Positions 23,182 to 31,804 of a DNA stretch of 56,092 nt are shown piece by piece. The notes under the pieces are model-generated. The model worked only from the letters and a program-made list of their open reading frames with translations, was not told the origin of the DNA and searched no databases. The translations under genes and the position numbers were made by a program. This stretch comes from a virus: positions 1 through 56,092 of the IMG/VR virus record IMGVR_UViG_3300027839_000010, one strand, 5' to 3'. The stretch's first letter is position 1. Each line of letters opens with the position of its first letter.

Positions 23182-25146
23182 TCACACAGTCTTTTCCCAA
23201 CTACCATCTTTGTTCTGTTTGATCTGACATTCCTTTACCATGTTGTTCCACATCTTCTCTGCTGAACTTGCATCAAACTTTGCGTGTTCTGACAATGCGT
23301 TAATATAATCTCTATACATTAACTTCTTTTCTATCCCTGCTACATTATCCCATGTCTGTTTTGCTACATAGTCTTTTGAAGAGTTCTCTGTTATCATGTG
23401 TTGTGATGTTCCTTCCCCTTTGTCTAAGTCTATTCTAAGTGAACGATAACTTGACTTTAACAACTCGGTTACTGCCAACACATCATCTTCATCAACTTCG
23501 GACTTTAACAAAAGTTTGGCTCTTGCCATTGAAAACCTGACCAATGCTTCAAGTTGTCTCACTCCCACTGTGATTGATTCTGATGTTGATTTACTTCTCA
23601 TGTTGTTGTAGACAGAGATCAGTTTCAAATGTGTGGACTTTGACAAAGTCGGCTTCAACTGTCTTGCATAGTTCAAGTAAGCCATAAGTTTCTCTTCTGA
23701 CATACCTGTGTTTTCATATACAGTATTGTATGATGAAAGTATATGTTGTGCCTTGTTAGTATCATCTTTTGAATTAACCACATCTACCAACAACCAAATG
23801 AAATCAAACCTTGTCAAGAGTGGAGGTGGAAGATTCAAATTTTCTGCCAAGTTTCTCTCCAAGTCGTATTTTCCATAGATTGGATTGGCAGCTGCCATGA
23901 CTGAGGTCTGAGCAGGTAGTGTTAAGTTGATACCTGCCTTTGCAATAGATACTGTTTGCTGTTCCATTGCTTCATGCATTGCACTTCTATCAGATGGATT
24001 CATCTTATCAAACTCGTCTATCATTGCATGACCACCTGAACATAATGCCATTACCCCTGCCTGTGCAACCTTGCGACCGTTAGGTAATTCTACTATGCCT
24101 ATTGTTAATCCTGCGGCTGATGCTCCTCTACCTGATGTGAATATTGATTTTTGTGTAAGTCGTCTTGAGGCTTTGAGTAGTTCTGACTTTGCCATGCTTG
24201 GATCTCCTACTAGTAGTTGGTTTATGTCTCCTCTTTTTCTTGTTTTTACCCCCCCTACCAACTGCAATAGTATACTAAGTTTGATGTCTTTGTACAAATC
24301 GTCAGCGTAAATCTCTGGAGCAAATGAATCAACTAACTTGTTGATGAACTTACCGCCATCTGATGTGAGTTGTTTTTTGTAATCCTGTATCTCAGTATCA
24401 TTTGGTAGAAGTGTATCACACAAGTCCAAGTCTTCCATTGATATCAACTGTATCACAATATCATTCTCCTCATCTTTAGTCACTATTGATTTGAATATAC
24501 CTGTGACTCTTTTCTTCTGACCAACAAACACTCTTCCTATATGACTACCATATATCTTTGCTGTGAATATAACAGGGGAATTGTTTAATGCCTGTTCTAG
24601 TGGTTCCTGAATTAAAACGGTTTGAATATACTCTGTTTTAGTTCTATTCATATCAGATTCCATTAATTGTTTTTTACAAGTTGGATTAGAACAATATCCT
24701 TTTTGTATTTTTTTGTAAAAGTCTGCAACTAACTTCACTTCATTGTAGCATTTTGGACATACTACAAAAGTCTCTATTATATGAGATTTTCTTTCATCCA
24801 TGCCTATAACTTCACAAACAAATTGTATTGGACTGTTCTCATGTTTTGGAGATAGGTCATGTAACAACACACTTTCATCAACTGTAAGTTCTACAGTTAG
24901 TTTTTGAAACTCGAATGCAATATCAATTCCTGGGAATGCCTGTTGCTTTATTTTTATAATGGCATTCTTTAGTTCCTGTGCAAATATCTCACTGTTGTTA
25001 ATGAACAAGTCAACAACTCCTGACTCAGAGGCATTGAATCTGAATACACTTGTAGGTGTTAGATTGTCTATTATATCCAAATATCTTGGAGTGAATAGAT
25101 AATCTTTCAATGCATCATGTAATGCAGAATTTGTGTGAGTTACCAT
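23182..25146 (-). CDS. mcm: MCM replicative helicase
   Basis: 654 aa. N-terminal domain with a zinc site (CPKC at 130-133, C152 and C157), OB-fold hairpin region, AAA+ core with Walker A GDPSMAKS (314-321), Walker B MIDEFD (375-380), sensor 1 AAANP (418-422) and arginine finger R446, then a C-terminal winged helix. Encodes the hexameric 3'-5' unwinding engine, so this virus replicates its DNA with its own archaeal-type helicase. Overlaps the upstream regulator gene by 7 bp. Confidence 0.95.
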   Translation of the reverse strand: MVTHTNSALHDALKDYLFTPRYLDIIDNLTPTSVFRFNASESGVVDLFINNSEIFAQELKNAIIKIKQQAFPGIDIAFEFQKLTVELTVDESVLLHDLSPKHENSPIQFVCEVIGMDERKSHIIETFVVCPKCYNEVKLVADFYKKIQKGYCSNPTCKKQLMESDMNRTKTEYIQTVLIQEPLEQALNNSPVIFTAKIYGSHIGRVFVGQKKRVTGIFKSIVTKDEENDIVIQLISMEDLDLCDTLLPNDTEIQDYKKQLTSDGGKFINKLVDSFAPEIYADDLYKDIKLSILLQLVGGVKTRKRGDINQLLVGDPSMAKSELLKASRRLTQKSIFTSGRGASAAGLTIGIVELPNGRKVAQAGVMALCSGGHAMIDEFDKMNPSDRSAMHEAMEQQTVSIAKAGINLTLPAQTSVMAAANPIYGKYDLERNLAENLNLPPPLLTRFDFIWLLVDVVNSKDDTNKAQHILSSYNTVYENTGMSEEKLMAYLNYARQLKPTLSKSTHLKLISVYNNMRSKSTSESITVGVRQLEALVRFSMARAKLLLKSEVDEDDVLAVTELLKSSYRSLRIDLDKGEGTSQHMITENSSKDYVAKQTWDNVAGIEKKLMYRDYINALSEHAKFDASSAEKMWNNMVKECQIKQNKDGSWEKTV

Positions 25147-25481
25147 TGTAAGTAAGTCTCCACTTTCTTACTAATCATGTTTGCAATCTGTGCATTTCTA
25201 CTTTGAAGTTTTTTAAGTTCTTCAGGATTCAAAGATTCTATGTATTTTATCCACACGTTAATCTCTGAATAGAACTGTGGCATTAATACCATATTCTCGT
25301 TAGTGAACTCATCTATCTTCATTGCCCCTTCTGCATGGTTACTAACGTATTCGTTTGCGGCTTGACCTAACATACCACTAAAAGAAACGTGGTTAGGTCT
25401 TAATTTATCAAGTTTCTGAAAATACTCTCTTGTACTTTTTGAGACTGATACTGATATTATTGTTCTGTCAAATTTACTCAT
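25140..25481 (-). CDS. Ribbon-helix-helix-like regulator leading the mcm operon
   Basis: 113 aa. Residues 5-30 (RTIISVSVSKSTREYFQKL) match the beta-strand plus two-helix start of ribbon-helix-helix DNA-binding proteins; the C-terminal half is helical. It is the first gene of the mcm-radA operon, under a TATA-like element at about -26, with direct repeats just upstream, so it may autoregulate the operon. Confidence 0.55.
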   Translation of the reverse strand: MSKFDRTIISVSVSKSTREYFQKLDKLRPNHVSFSGMLGQAANEYVSNHAEGAMKIDEFTNENMVLMPQFYSEINVWIKYIESLNPEELKKLQSRNAQIANMISKKVETYLQW

Positions 25482-25520
25482 GATGTTTTATTTCAAACCA
25501 TGTACTTAAAGCTTATTGAA

Positions 25521-25552
25521 ACTTGTATAGCTTATATAACATTACTTGTATA
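25521..25552. promoter_or_regulatory. ACTTGTATA direct repeats upstream of mcm operon
   Basis: ACTTGTATA at 25521-25529 and 25544-25552, with AGCTTAT also twice (25510 and 25529). They lie 40-70 bp before the first gene, upstream of its TATA box (about 25503-25511): a likely binding site for an activator or for the RHH-like protein. Confidence 0.45.
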
Positions 25553-25604
25553 AGTTTAGTTTAATGGAAACACTTTGCGGACTTTGATAAAAAATGAAAA
25601 AAAA

Positions 25605-25826
25605 TTATCCTTTGTCTGGATAAGTTCTCTTTGGTTTTGCATCACTTGGTAAAACATGACTTTGTTGATAAACACCTAAAATTCTTTTGAATAATGCTGA
25701 ATCACTTTCATTCATTACTCCATTCTTTGTGTCTTTGATTGCTTGTGCATATTTTCTGAATAATTCTTTATCTTCCCATCGTATGCTTATTGTTGTATGT
25801 GTGTTTGATTGCTTTCTCCCCACCAT
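25605..25826 (-). CDS. Small ribbon-helix-helix-like protein
   Basis: 73 aa. HTTISIRWEDKELFRKYAQ is a plausible RHH strand and helix. The gene has its own TATA-like element (TTTTATATTC) and is divergent from the plus operon at 25913, with 86 bp between the starts, so it could regulate both sides. Confidence 0.5.
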   Translation of the reverse strand: MVGRKQSNTHTTISIRWEDKELFRKYAQAIKDTKNGVMNESDSALFKRILGVYQQSHVLPSDAKPKRTYPDKG

Positions 25827-25912
25827 GAAGATAGGTATATATGGTAGAATATAAAAGTTGTTGTAATATGTTTTTGGATCATGTTTATATATTTGTAATA
25901 TGATTTAATGTC

Positions 25913-26290
25913 ATGACAATCAAAGCAAAATTTGCAGGAACATGTAAGTTGTGTGGAGAGGAATGGTCGAAAGACTTTGACATCCACTACAGCAGAGAGC
26001 CAAGAGCAATCTGTATCAACGAAAAATGTTTCAACACACAAAAAGGAAATGCACCACAATCAAGCAGTGGGTATCAACGAAACCAAAGTATAGTAACTAT
26101 CAAACCTGAAGTTAAAGTATCAACTGCTGTCAAACATTGTGAACCATTACTTAAAATGTCTATAGCAAAAGCACATGATATGACCGTAGAGTTGTACCCA
26201 GAGCTTGACGTTAACAGTCACACCTTTGGACAAATCAGAAGTAAGTTTACAGACCAAGTATTATCTATATACTTTTTCGAAAACTCTTAA
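25913..26290 (+). CDS. Zinc-finger protein of unknown function
   Basis: 125 aa. CKLC near residue 11, then HYSREPRAIC and C39: an N-terminal zinc ribbon. The C-terminal half is helical and beta-mixed without motif. TATA element TTATATATTT about 25 nt before the ATG. First gene of the plus unit leading to the phosphoesterase. Confidence 0.6.
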   Translation: MTIKAKFAGTCKLCGEEWSKDFDIHYSREPRAICINEKCFNTQKGNAPQSSSGYQRNQSIVTIKPEVKVSTAVKHCEPLLKMSIAKAHDMTVELYPELDVNSHTFGQIRSKFTDQVLSIYFFENS

Positions 26291-26317
26291 GTATATCATT
26301 ACTTTTATTTTTTTATT

Positions 26318-26674
26318 ATGAAAACTTGTAACAGATGTGGAACACAAAATCTTGAATGGGATATGCATTATCATGAAGTAACTGGTAAGTGGAAATTACT
26401 AGAACATAAATCATCTAAAGGAAAAGTATGTGGAAGGGTAAAACAAGAAGTGTTTTCAAAGACTTCTAAAAAAGATATTATTAAATGTCCTCTTTGTATA
26501 GATAGTTCTTTTGGATGGTGTAATAATACAGAGATGTTTGAAATACATCTGGATCAATTTCATCCTAAAGGAGAAATGTTAACAGATTTAGATTATGTAG
26601 TTGAACATCAATCAGAGTATACAACCAAAAAATTCTGGAAACATGATAAAAATTATAGTCGGTATGTCGATTAG
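26318..26674 (+). CDS. Zinc-finger protein
   Basis: 118 aa. CNRC near residue 4, later CPLC ... C and two His (EIHLDQFH), which reads as a ribbon followed by a C2H2-like finger. Precedes the metallophosphoesterase by 37 bp; an accessory role in the same process is possible. Confidence 0.6.
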   Translation: MKTCNRCGTQNLEWDMHYHEVTGKWKLLEHKSSKGKVCGRVKQEVFSKTSKKDIIKCPLCIDSSFGWCNNTEMFEIHLDQFHPKGEMLTDLDYVVEHQSEYTTKKFWKHDKNYSRYVD

Positions 26675-26711
26675 TATACAGGTTTATATGCTAGTATAGT
26701 GTGATTATTCC

Positions 26712-27512
26712 ATGTTCAGCAAAAAAGTAACTATTCAGTTACAAAAACAAGATGACATAATTCATCTTGAGCCGTTAAGCGATATTCATGTAGGTCATGC
26801 AGGTTTTGATGAAGCACTCTACAAGAGTAGAATTAAAGCTATAACGAGAGATAATAATAGATACACCTTATTTATGGGAGACCAGTTAGATGCAATATCA
26901 GTATATGATAAAAGATTCAATCCTGATATGTCAATAGAACATGATATTGATAACCAAAGAAAGACTTGGCAAACACTAACACAGCCTTTAATAAACAAAC
27001 ATAAAGATACAGATAATGAAAAAGTTTGGGGGTTGCTACATGGGAACCACGAATACAAAATTCCTGCAATTACTAGAGCCTATATAGAGAATCATTTTTG
27101 TGAACCAAACGACTTTACATTTTTAGGAAGTCGTGCAATGATAGGATTAGAGATAAAATATAAGAAACAAATTTTACAGCAGTTAACCATACTAGCAATA
27201 CACGGTAGTGGTGGTGGCAAACCTGAAAGAATGTTTGATCAAATGAAGAAGAACAACTATGCAGATATTTTCATCTGTGGTCACTTGCATCAAAAAAGAT
27301 ACCAACCTGAAGTAGCAAACGACTTTGATTTTGAAACAGGTCTAAGATGGGAGAGAGATATTCATCTTATCAATGGTGGTACATTCTGTCATACAGTAGT
27401 AGAGAACACTGATGGATACATGGATAGAAAGAATGAGATAGTATATTCACATCCTGGAACAGCAACATTAAGCATAAACGCTTATCAGGGGAAAATAGTT
27501 GGTCATATCTAA
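26712..27512 (+). CDS. Calcineurin-like metallophosphoesterase (Mre11/SbcD-like or phage type)
   Basis: 266 aa with the full two-metal set: DIH (24-26), GDQLD (56-60), GNHE (111-114), IHG (about 183) and GHLH (about 210). Mre11/SbcD relatives process DNA ends; phage single-domain versions may be exonucleases or phosphatases. The absence of a Rad50/SbcC partner in the window and the short length argue against a classical Mre11 complex. Overlaps the next gene by 14 bp. Confidence 0.8.
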   Translation: MFSKKVTIQLQKQDDIIHLEPLSDIHVGHAGFDEALYKSRIKAITRDNNRYTLFMGDQLDAISVYDKRFNPDMSIEHDIDNQRKTWQTLTQPLINKHKDTDNEKVWGLLHGNHEYKIPAITRAYIENHFCEPNDFTFLGSRAMIGLEIKYKKQILQQLTILAIHGSGGGKPERMFDQMKKNNYADIFICGHLHQKRYQPEVANDFDFETGLRWERDIHLINGGTFCHTVVENTDGYMDRKNEIVYSHPGTATLSINAYQGKIVGHI

Positions 27513-27774
27513 ACCGATTAGGGTGGGTAAAACACTTGTATCTTACAAGGAACCTGATCCAATACCAAAGAGATTGAACATAAAGGATAAGATTATGATA
27601 TTTATAAATAAAGAAAAGAAACCTATTTTACTCAATGATTTCATACCATCAAAATTAAATCACTGTACTTCAAGACGACCTGTTGAAAGAGCATTTGAAG
27701 AATTAAGCGAACAAGGATTATTGAAAAGAGAGAAATGTATATGTAACTGTTCTTATATATACCGTCTAGTTTGA
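27499..27774 (+). CDS. Small winged-helix-like protein
   Basis: 91 aa from TTG 27499, overlapping the phosphoesterase gene. Residues 35-85 fit a winged helix (LLNDFIPSKL, RPVERAFEELSEQGLLKRE), ending in CICNC, which may add a metal. Probably a DNA-binding partner of the phosphoesterase or a regulator. Confidence 0.55.
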   Translation: MVISKPIRVGKTLVSYKEPDPIPKRLNIKDKIMIFINKEKKPILLNDFIPSKLNHCTSRRPVERAFEELSEQGLLKREKCICNCSYIYRLV

Positions 27775-27849
27775 TATTTAACTATTAGCTTTATATGAAT
27801 CATATATTCAATTAACTTTATATTTACTAATTACATAGAAGTTGTTACT

Positions 27850-27978
27850 TTGTTTATAGAATTATACATAGAAGGACTGGAGAAACCTCATTTAGTTGAG
27901 ATTTCAAAAGCAGGTAGATTTAGTCAAGAATTAGAAAAGGCAGGAAAGAAATTTAGACTCGGAAAAACTATTAATTAA
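27850..27978 (+). CDS. Tiny basic protein
   Basis: 42 aa from TTG 27850 with a TATA-like CTTTATATTT about 28 nt upstream. Single predicted helix rich in Lys and Gly, no Cys. Stands alone between the winged-helix gene and the secreted protein. Confidence 0.4.
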   Translation: MFIELYIEGLEKPHLVEISKAGRFSQELEKAGKKFRLGKTIN

Positions 27979-28027
27979 TATCCCATTTTTCATAAAGCTT
28001 TATTATATACATCTACAAACACCATAT

Positions 28028-28774
28028 ATGCTAAAAGAGATATTTGTATTATCTTTAATGTTAGTTATACCATTAAGTGCTAATGCTCAAATAGTAGGCG
28101 ATGGTACAGACAATGTAATTATACATGATTATCCTTTTGATATAACAATATTAGAGGGTGGAAGTTTCACACTTTACAATTATAATGGAACAGGTAGTAT
28201 TAACATAGTCAGTTATGGATGGTTTGAGGAACACGAAGCATTGGAGAACAACATAGTAACAGTTAGACTATTACCTGAAACGATTCCTGGTACGTACATT
28301 GTTAATGATGTTTACAATAACAGCACTATCAGCACTGTTACAGTTGTTGCACCATATGTTCCTGTATCAAGTATTGATGAAATGTTTGTGTCAAATGATG
28401 TAGGTAACTCATATGTAAGAATGATTGGAACTACTTCATATCAAAGCGAAGAAATAACTTTTGTATTCTATGATTTAAATAACAATGTGATTGATCAATA
28501 TACACATATAACAAATTATGATGGAAGTTATGAAGCCATTTGGAGAATATTGGATTATTTACCAGATGGAGTTTACTATGTTGAATTGGATAACCAAGTC
28601 AGACAGTTTGAGTGGAAATCAATTGAACAGTTCAGTCCAAGTATTCCTATAGAAAGTACGATTGTAGATGAACCTATAGAGTCTGTTACAGAATCATCTG
28701 ATATAGAAGTATTAGACTTGAGACTTAGAATACTTCAAGTTCTTGAAAGTATATTCAAGATAATATTAGGTTAA
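28028..28774 (+). CDS. Secreted beta-sandwich protein
   Basis: 248 aa. Residues 1-20 are a signal peptide (hydrophobic core, ANAQ cleavage-like site). The rest reads as two Ig-like beta-sandwich modules (20-110, 125-200) with several N-glycosylation sequons, an acidic linker and a C-terminal hydrophobic helix (LRLRILQVLESIFKIILG) that may anchor it. Candidate surface, receptor-masking or superinfection protein. Own TATA element at about -22. Confidence 0.6.
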   Translation: MLKEIFVLSLMLVIPLSANAQIVGDGTDNVIIHDYPFDITILEGGSFTLYNYNGTGSINIVSYGWFEEHEALENNIVTVRLLPETIPGTYIVNDVYNNSTISTVTVVAPYVPVSSIDEMFVSNDVGNSYVRMIGTTSYQSEEITFVFYDLNNNVIDQYTHITNYDGSYEAIWRILDYLPDGVYYVELDNQVRQFEWKSIEQFSPSIPIESTIVDEPIESVTESSDIEVLDLRLRILQVLESIFKIILG

Positions 28775-28817
28775 TTTTTGATAAGCTTTATATCAAAGTT
28801 CTTTCCTTACTAAACTA

Positions 28818-29156
28818 ATGAACGTAACCGAAGTTCTTGATATAGAAACAACTGAAGGTAACTCTAATTCCATTGCTTTAAAAGCAGGGGATAAAATTAC
28901 CGTACAAGGCTTTAGCACTAAATATGTTGAAGGCGTTGGTTCTGATATCGCAGAAATAGAGACTACAGAAGGTCTAAGACATTCTTTTGGTAAGACTGTA
29001 ATTGGTCAAGCTAAGAGTGAGTACTGGAATGATGTAGTTTCAAAATGTTTGGAAAAAGATTCAGACGATGGACTTGACATTTGGGTTGTTGAAAAAACAG
29101 CAGAAGGCACAGGACGTGCAATGTTAGCTCTATCTATGTTTGCTCCCAAACAATAA
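28818..29156 (+). CDS. Small beta-rich protein (OB-fold-like?)
   Basis: 112 aa with a clear TATA element (CTTTATATC) about 30 nt before its ATG. Alternating strands and an acidic C-terminal region with Trp (DGLDIWVVEK). The size and pattern would fit a small single-stranded DNA-binding OB fold, but no diagnostic motif is seen. Confidence 0.45.
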   Translation: MNVTEVLDIETTEGNSNSIALKAGDKITVQGFSTKYVEGVGSDIAEIETTEGLRHSFGKTVIGQAKSEYWNDVVSKCLEKDSDDGLDIWVVEKTAEGTGRAMLALSMFAPKQ

Positions 29157-29168
29157 CTTTTTTTTATT

Positions 29169-29591
29169 ATGGATACTTTCAAACGTGATTTAGCAGGAGG
29201 AAAATTGATAGAGGAAAAACACCTATCAATCATACAAGAGAAATATCCTGATGCACATATTATTGACGGGTATTGCAAGGAATGGGATATTTTTATTCCA
29301 AGTAAAAATATGGGTGTAGAAATTAAAAGTGATAAAATGTCACAGTCAACTGGAAATATAGTTGTTGAAATTAATTTTAATAACAAACCTAGTGCATTAA
29401 GCACAACAAAATCAAAATATTGGATATTTGATACAGGATTAAAAAGTATAACAGTTGAAGTAAACGATTTAAAAAACCTTGTAAAACAGTTTAAAACAAG
29501 ACATTTTACGGCAAGAGGAGATACAAAACAAAAAGAAGCCTACTTGATTAAACAAAAATTTATAGAAGATATAAGTACTAATATTGTTTAG
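29169..29591 (+). CDS. PD-(D/E)XK nuclease-like protein
   Basis: 140 aa. An N-terminal helix with Glu, then EWDIFIP and GVEIKSD: D on one strand and E-x-K on the next, the classic restriction-endonuclease/Holliday-junction-resolvase core. The basic C-terminus could bind DNA. Third nuclease of this fold in the window, here with all core residues. Confidence 0.6.
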   Translation: MDTFKRDLAGGKLIEEKHLSIIQEKYPDAHIIDGYCKEWDIFIPSKNMGVEIKSDKMSQSTGNIVVEINFNNKPSALSTTKSKYWIFDTGLKSITVEVNDLKNLVKQFKTRHFTARGDTKQKEAYLIKQKFIEDISTNIV

Positions 29592-29593
29592 TT

Positions 29594-29701
29594 ATGCCCT
29601 TTCTTTTTTGTTTTAAATGTTTCAAGTTCTACAATGTTAGAACTGGTAGGCATATACACAATAATTCTAACGACTGTAACGCTACTTCAGAGAATGTTTA
29701 A
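29594..29701 (+). CDS. Tiny zinc-knuckle protein
   Basis: 35 aa, starting 3 bp after the nuclease gene. CFKC ... H ... H ... C gives a C-C-H-C metal site. Its end overlaps the convergent RNase H gene by 20 bp. Length limits confidence. Confidence 0.45.
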   Translation: MPFLFCFKCFKFYNVRTGRHIHNNSNDCNATSENV

Positions 29702-30047
29702 TCTTTTCAAGGTGTCTACCTGCTTTATTCTTATCTCGTCTAATCCAGCGTATTTGTACACCACAACATCTTAGCATTTTTTGGATAGTTTTTCTATGTA
29801 AAGCCTTCAGATTATCTGTAGTAACACGATATGTACCGTTAACTTGTCTTACTATGAGTCTAGAGTCGCTGTATATCTTGATGTTCTTTAGGTTATTAGT
29901 GTCTATGTATTCTAGTGTGTATATAAGGGCGAGGTATTCGAGTTCGTTATTGGTAAGTTCTCCCCCCCTTGTTTTGACTATAATCTTATCATCATGAACT
30001 AAACAGATAGCGTTACCTCTTGTACCGCCATCACAATATATGATCAT
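29682..30047 (-). CDS. rnhA: Ribonuclease HI
   Basis: 121 aa, short archaeal/viral type without the handle region. Catalytic residues D6 (YCDGGTRGN), E35 (NNELEY), D61 (YSDSR) and a terminal D105 (RRDKNKAG) are present. Removes RNA from RNA-DNA hybrids, for example primers or R-loops at an origin. ATGA-coupled to the upstream membrane protein gene. Confidence 0.85.
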   Translation of the reverse strand: MIIYCDGGTRGNAICLVHDDKIIVKTRGGELTNNELEYLALIYTLEYIDTNNLKNIKIYSDSRLIVRQVNGTYRVTTDNLKALHRKTIQKMLRCCGVQIRWIRRDKNKAGRHLEKIKHSLK

Positions 30048-30253
30048 TTATATTCACTTTTAATTTCTTCAGAAAATTCATTAGGTTTAAATTCCTTTTC
30101 CTTAACTTGCTTTTCTTCTTCTACTTCTTCAACATCCCCATTAAGCATAAAGAATATCTCTCGTAGTATAACAATACCTAATAATAGTATGCCTATTGGC
30201 ATGAACATAACTAACATTACAGCAGTAATAATCCACCATAATCCTCTACTCAT
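30044..30253 (-). CDS. Small membrane protein
   Basis: 69 aa from ATG 30253. One long or two close transmembrane helices (about residues 5-37), then a charged Glu/Lys-rich cytoplasmic-like tail. Could be holin-like or a membrane anchor; no dual-start or lysis partner is evident next to it. Confidence 0.55.
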   Translation of the reverse strand: MSRGLWWIITAVMLVMFMPIGILLLGIVILREIFFMLNGDVEEVEEEKQVKEKEFKPNEFSEEIKSEYK

Positions 30254-30287
30254 ATTATCTACAAACAATTGATAGTTATATACTTTT

Positions 30288-30437
30288 TTAAGAAATCTTG
30301 AATGTATTTAGTAGGTTATCACATGATTTAACACGTCTTTCATACCATGATTTTTCATCATCTGAAATGTCAGATTCTAATAAATCAGTGTAATATGATT
30401 TAGTTTTCAACCACATTTTCTCATGTGCTTTATCCAT
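30288..30437 (-). CDS. Small helical protein
   Basis: 49 aa, charged helices, three Trp/Tyr-rich positions, one Cys. Overlaps the upstream zinc-finger gene by 8 bp. No family recognised. Confidence 0.5.
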   Translation of the reverse strand: MDKAHEKMWLKTKSYYTDLLESDISDDEKSWYERRVKSCDNLLNTFKIS

Positions 30438-30537
30438 TAGTATGTTCCTTTTCATGATCAATTATTCTTTTAAAATCATATGTTGTAACATAATCCGTAT
30501 CAATTGTAAATCCACAATCTTTACATTTATAATTCAT
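30430..30537 (-). CDS. C2H2-like mini zinc finger
   Basis: 35 aa: CKDC, about 19 residues, then HEKEH, an elongated C2H2 arrangement. Overlaps both neighbours by 8-11 bp. Confidence 0.5.
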   Translation of the reverse strand: MNYKCKDCGFTIDTDYVTTYDFKRIIDHEKEHTNG

Positions 30538-30673
30538 TATTTTTTACCTTTGGATGTTTTGTTGTATATGCTTTTCTACAAAGATTACCACAATAGATTC
30601 TTTGTCTTCCTTTATATCTAGACGGTAATTCTGATTTACATTCGATACAGTAAAATACCTTGTTGTTTTTCAA
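30527..30673 (-). CDS. Mini zinc-ribbon protein
   Basis: 48 aa from TTG 30673. CIEC and C-x3-C (CGNLC) separated by a basic hairpin, similar to zinc fingers that end in CxxxCR-KA. First gene of a three-gene unit of tiny proteins. Confidence 0.55.
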   Translation of the reverse strand: MKNNKVFYCIECKSELPSRYKGRQRIYCGNLCRKAYTTKHPKVKNNEL

Positions 30674-30698
30674 CTATTTACTATAAAAAGGGTACTAT

Positions 30699-31772
30699 TT
30701 AAGACTTTGTGTACCGTGTCCAATAATCATTATGAGATGATTCTGGAACACCTACTTTTTTCTCAGTTGGTTTTATGAAATCTTTCATATTTTGCTCTTC
30801 ACAAGCATCTTTCTCAACTGGTTTCTTTTCTGGTTTCTTTTCATTATGAACTTCATTGAATCCACCTTGAGTTGCAGTTGTCATTGATTCTTTCTCAGTG
30901 TTATCGTTCATATCTTCTATACCTTTTTTCTCGTCTGAAATCATTGCATTATATTCTGCTTCTACATCTTCTTTAGTTTTATCAGATACTCCACCCACCA
31001 TTGATCTTGAGTGATCTAATTTATATTTTGGTTCTTCTTTATGATCTTCTTCATAATCATCATCAGCATCGAATGAAGTGTCAGTTGAAACGTTTCCATA
31101 GACACCATGTTCTACATCAGATTTTACAAAATTAACTTTAGATATGTATACTCTTGCTTCTTCAGGAATTTCTAACCAATTTCTTGTAATATATGATAAA
31201 GGGCATCTTGCTTTAGTCAATGCTTCTGCTCTATCTTCAGAAGATAATTTGTTCCAAGGCTTTCCTTTTACAATTTCAGACACATGGAACGTATCATTTA
31301 TATGTATTTCTTGAAAATATCCACTTGATTTTAGTAATGTAATATATGAACCTGACATTTTAACAACAGTTCCATCTCCTTCAATACCATTATCAAAATA
31401 TTTTATCTTATCTCCTAACTTGGTATCTGCAAGCTTATCCATATCTGTTTTACCTTGTGTTCCTATATAAGTTTCACTCTCTACAGCATCTCCTCTTGTT
31501 CCTCTATATGTTTCATCTGGTCTAGGATCAGAACCATCATTTGGTCTACCATATCCATATGTATTCTTATCTTTTTCTTCAGTTTCATCGTCTTTAAATG
31601 AAGGTGCAGGATGTTCCCATCTTTCCAATTCTTTATCTCCTATTTCACTAGGTTCTTGTTCTCCTGAAGGCTCAAAAACATGTCTACCTTGAACTCTACG
31701 AAATTTTCCTGATTCTCCAGTCTCAGGATTGACTATAGCAGGTCGTTTTCTAGGCTTTGATACTTCTACCAT
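30699..31772 (-). CDS. Charged protein downstream of terminase
   Basis: 357 aa, rich in Glu, Lys, Asp and Thr, with long low-complexity parts (1-110 and 260-357) and a small folded segment around 120-240 (GDKIKYFDNGIEGDGTVV, a KOW/SH3-like strand set). No Cys pairs. Lies just after the terminase genes and could be a scaffold, internal head or portal-associated protein; this is only positional. Confidence 0.6.
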   Translation of the reverse strand: MVEVSKPRKRPAIVNPETGESGKFRRVQGRHVFEPSGEQEPSEIGDKELERWEHPAPSFKDDETEEKDKNTYGYGRPNDGSDPRPDETYRGTRGDAVESETYIGTQGKTDMDKLADTKLGDKIKYFDNGIEGDGTVVKMSGSYITLLKSSGYFQEIHINDTFHVSEIVKGKPWNKLSSEDRAEALTKARCPLSYITRNWLEIPEEARVYISKVNFVKSDVEHGVYGNVSTDTSFDADDDYEEDHKEEPKYKLDHSRSMVGGVSDKTKEDVEAEYNAMISDEKKGIEDMNDNTEKESMTTATQGGFNEVHNEKKPEKKPVEKDACEEQNMKDFIKPTEKKVGVPESSHNDYWTRYTKS

Positions 31773-31804
31773 GTATATATTTGGTACTTTAATACTTATA
31801 AAGA

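Noticed and set aside
26712-27512. Mre11 of a Rad50-Mre11 complex
   Set aside because: No Rad50/SbcC-like gene nearby and no C-terminal Rad50-binding region; called only as a metallophosphoesterase.
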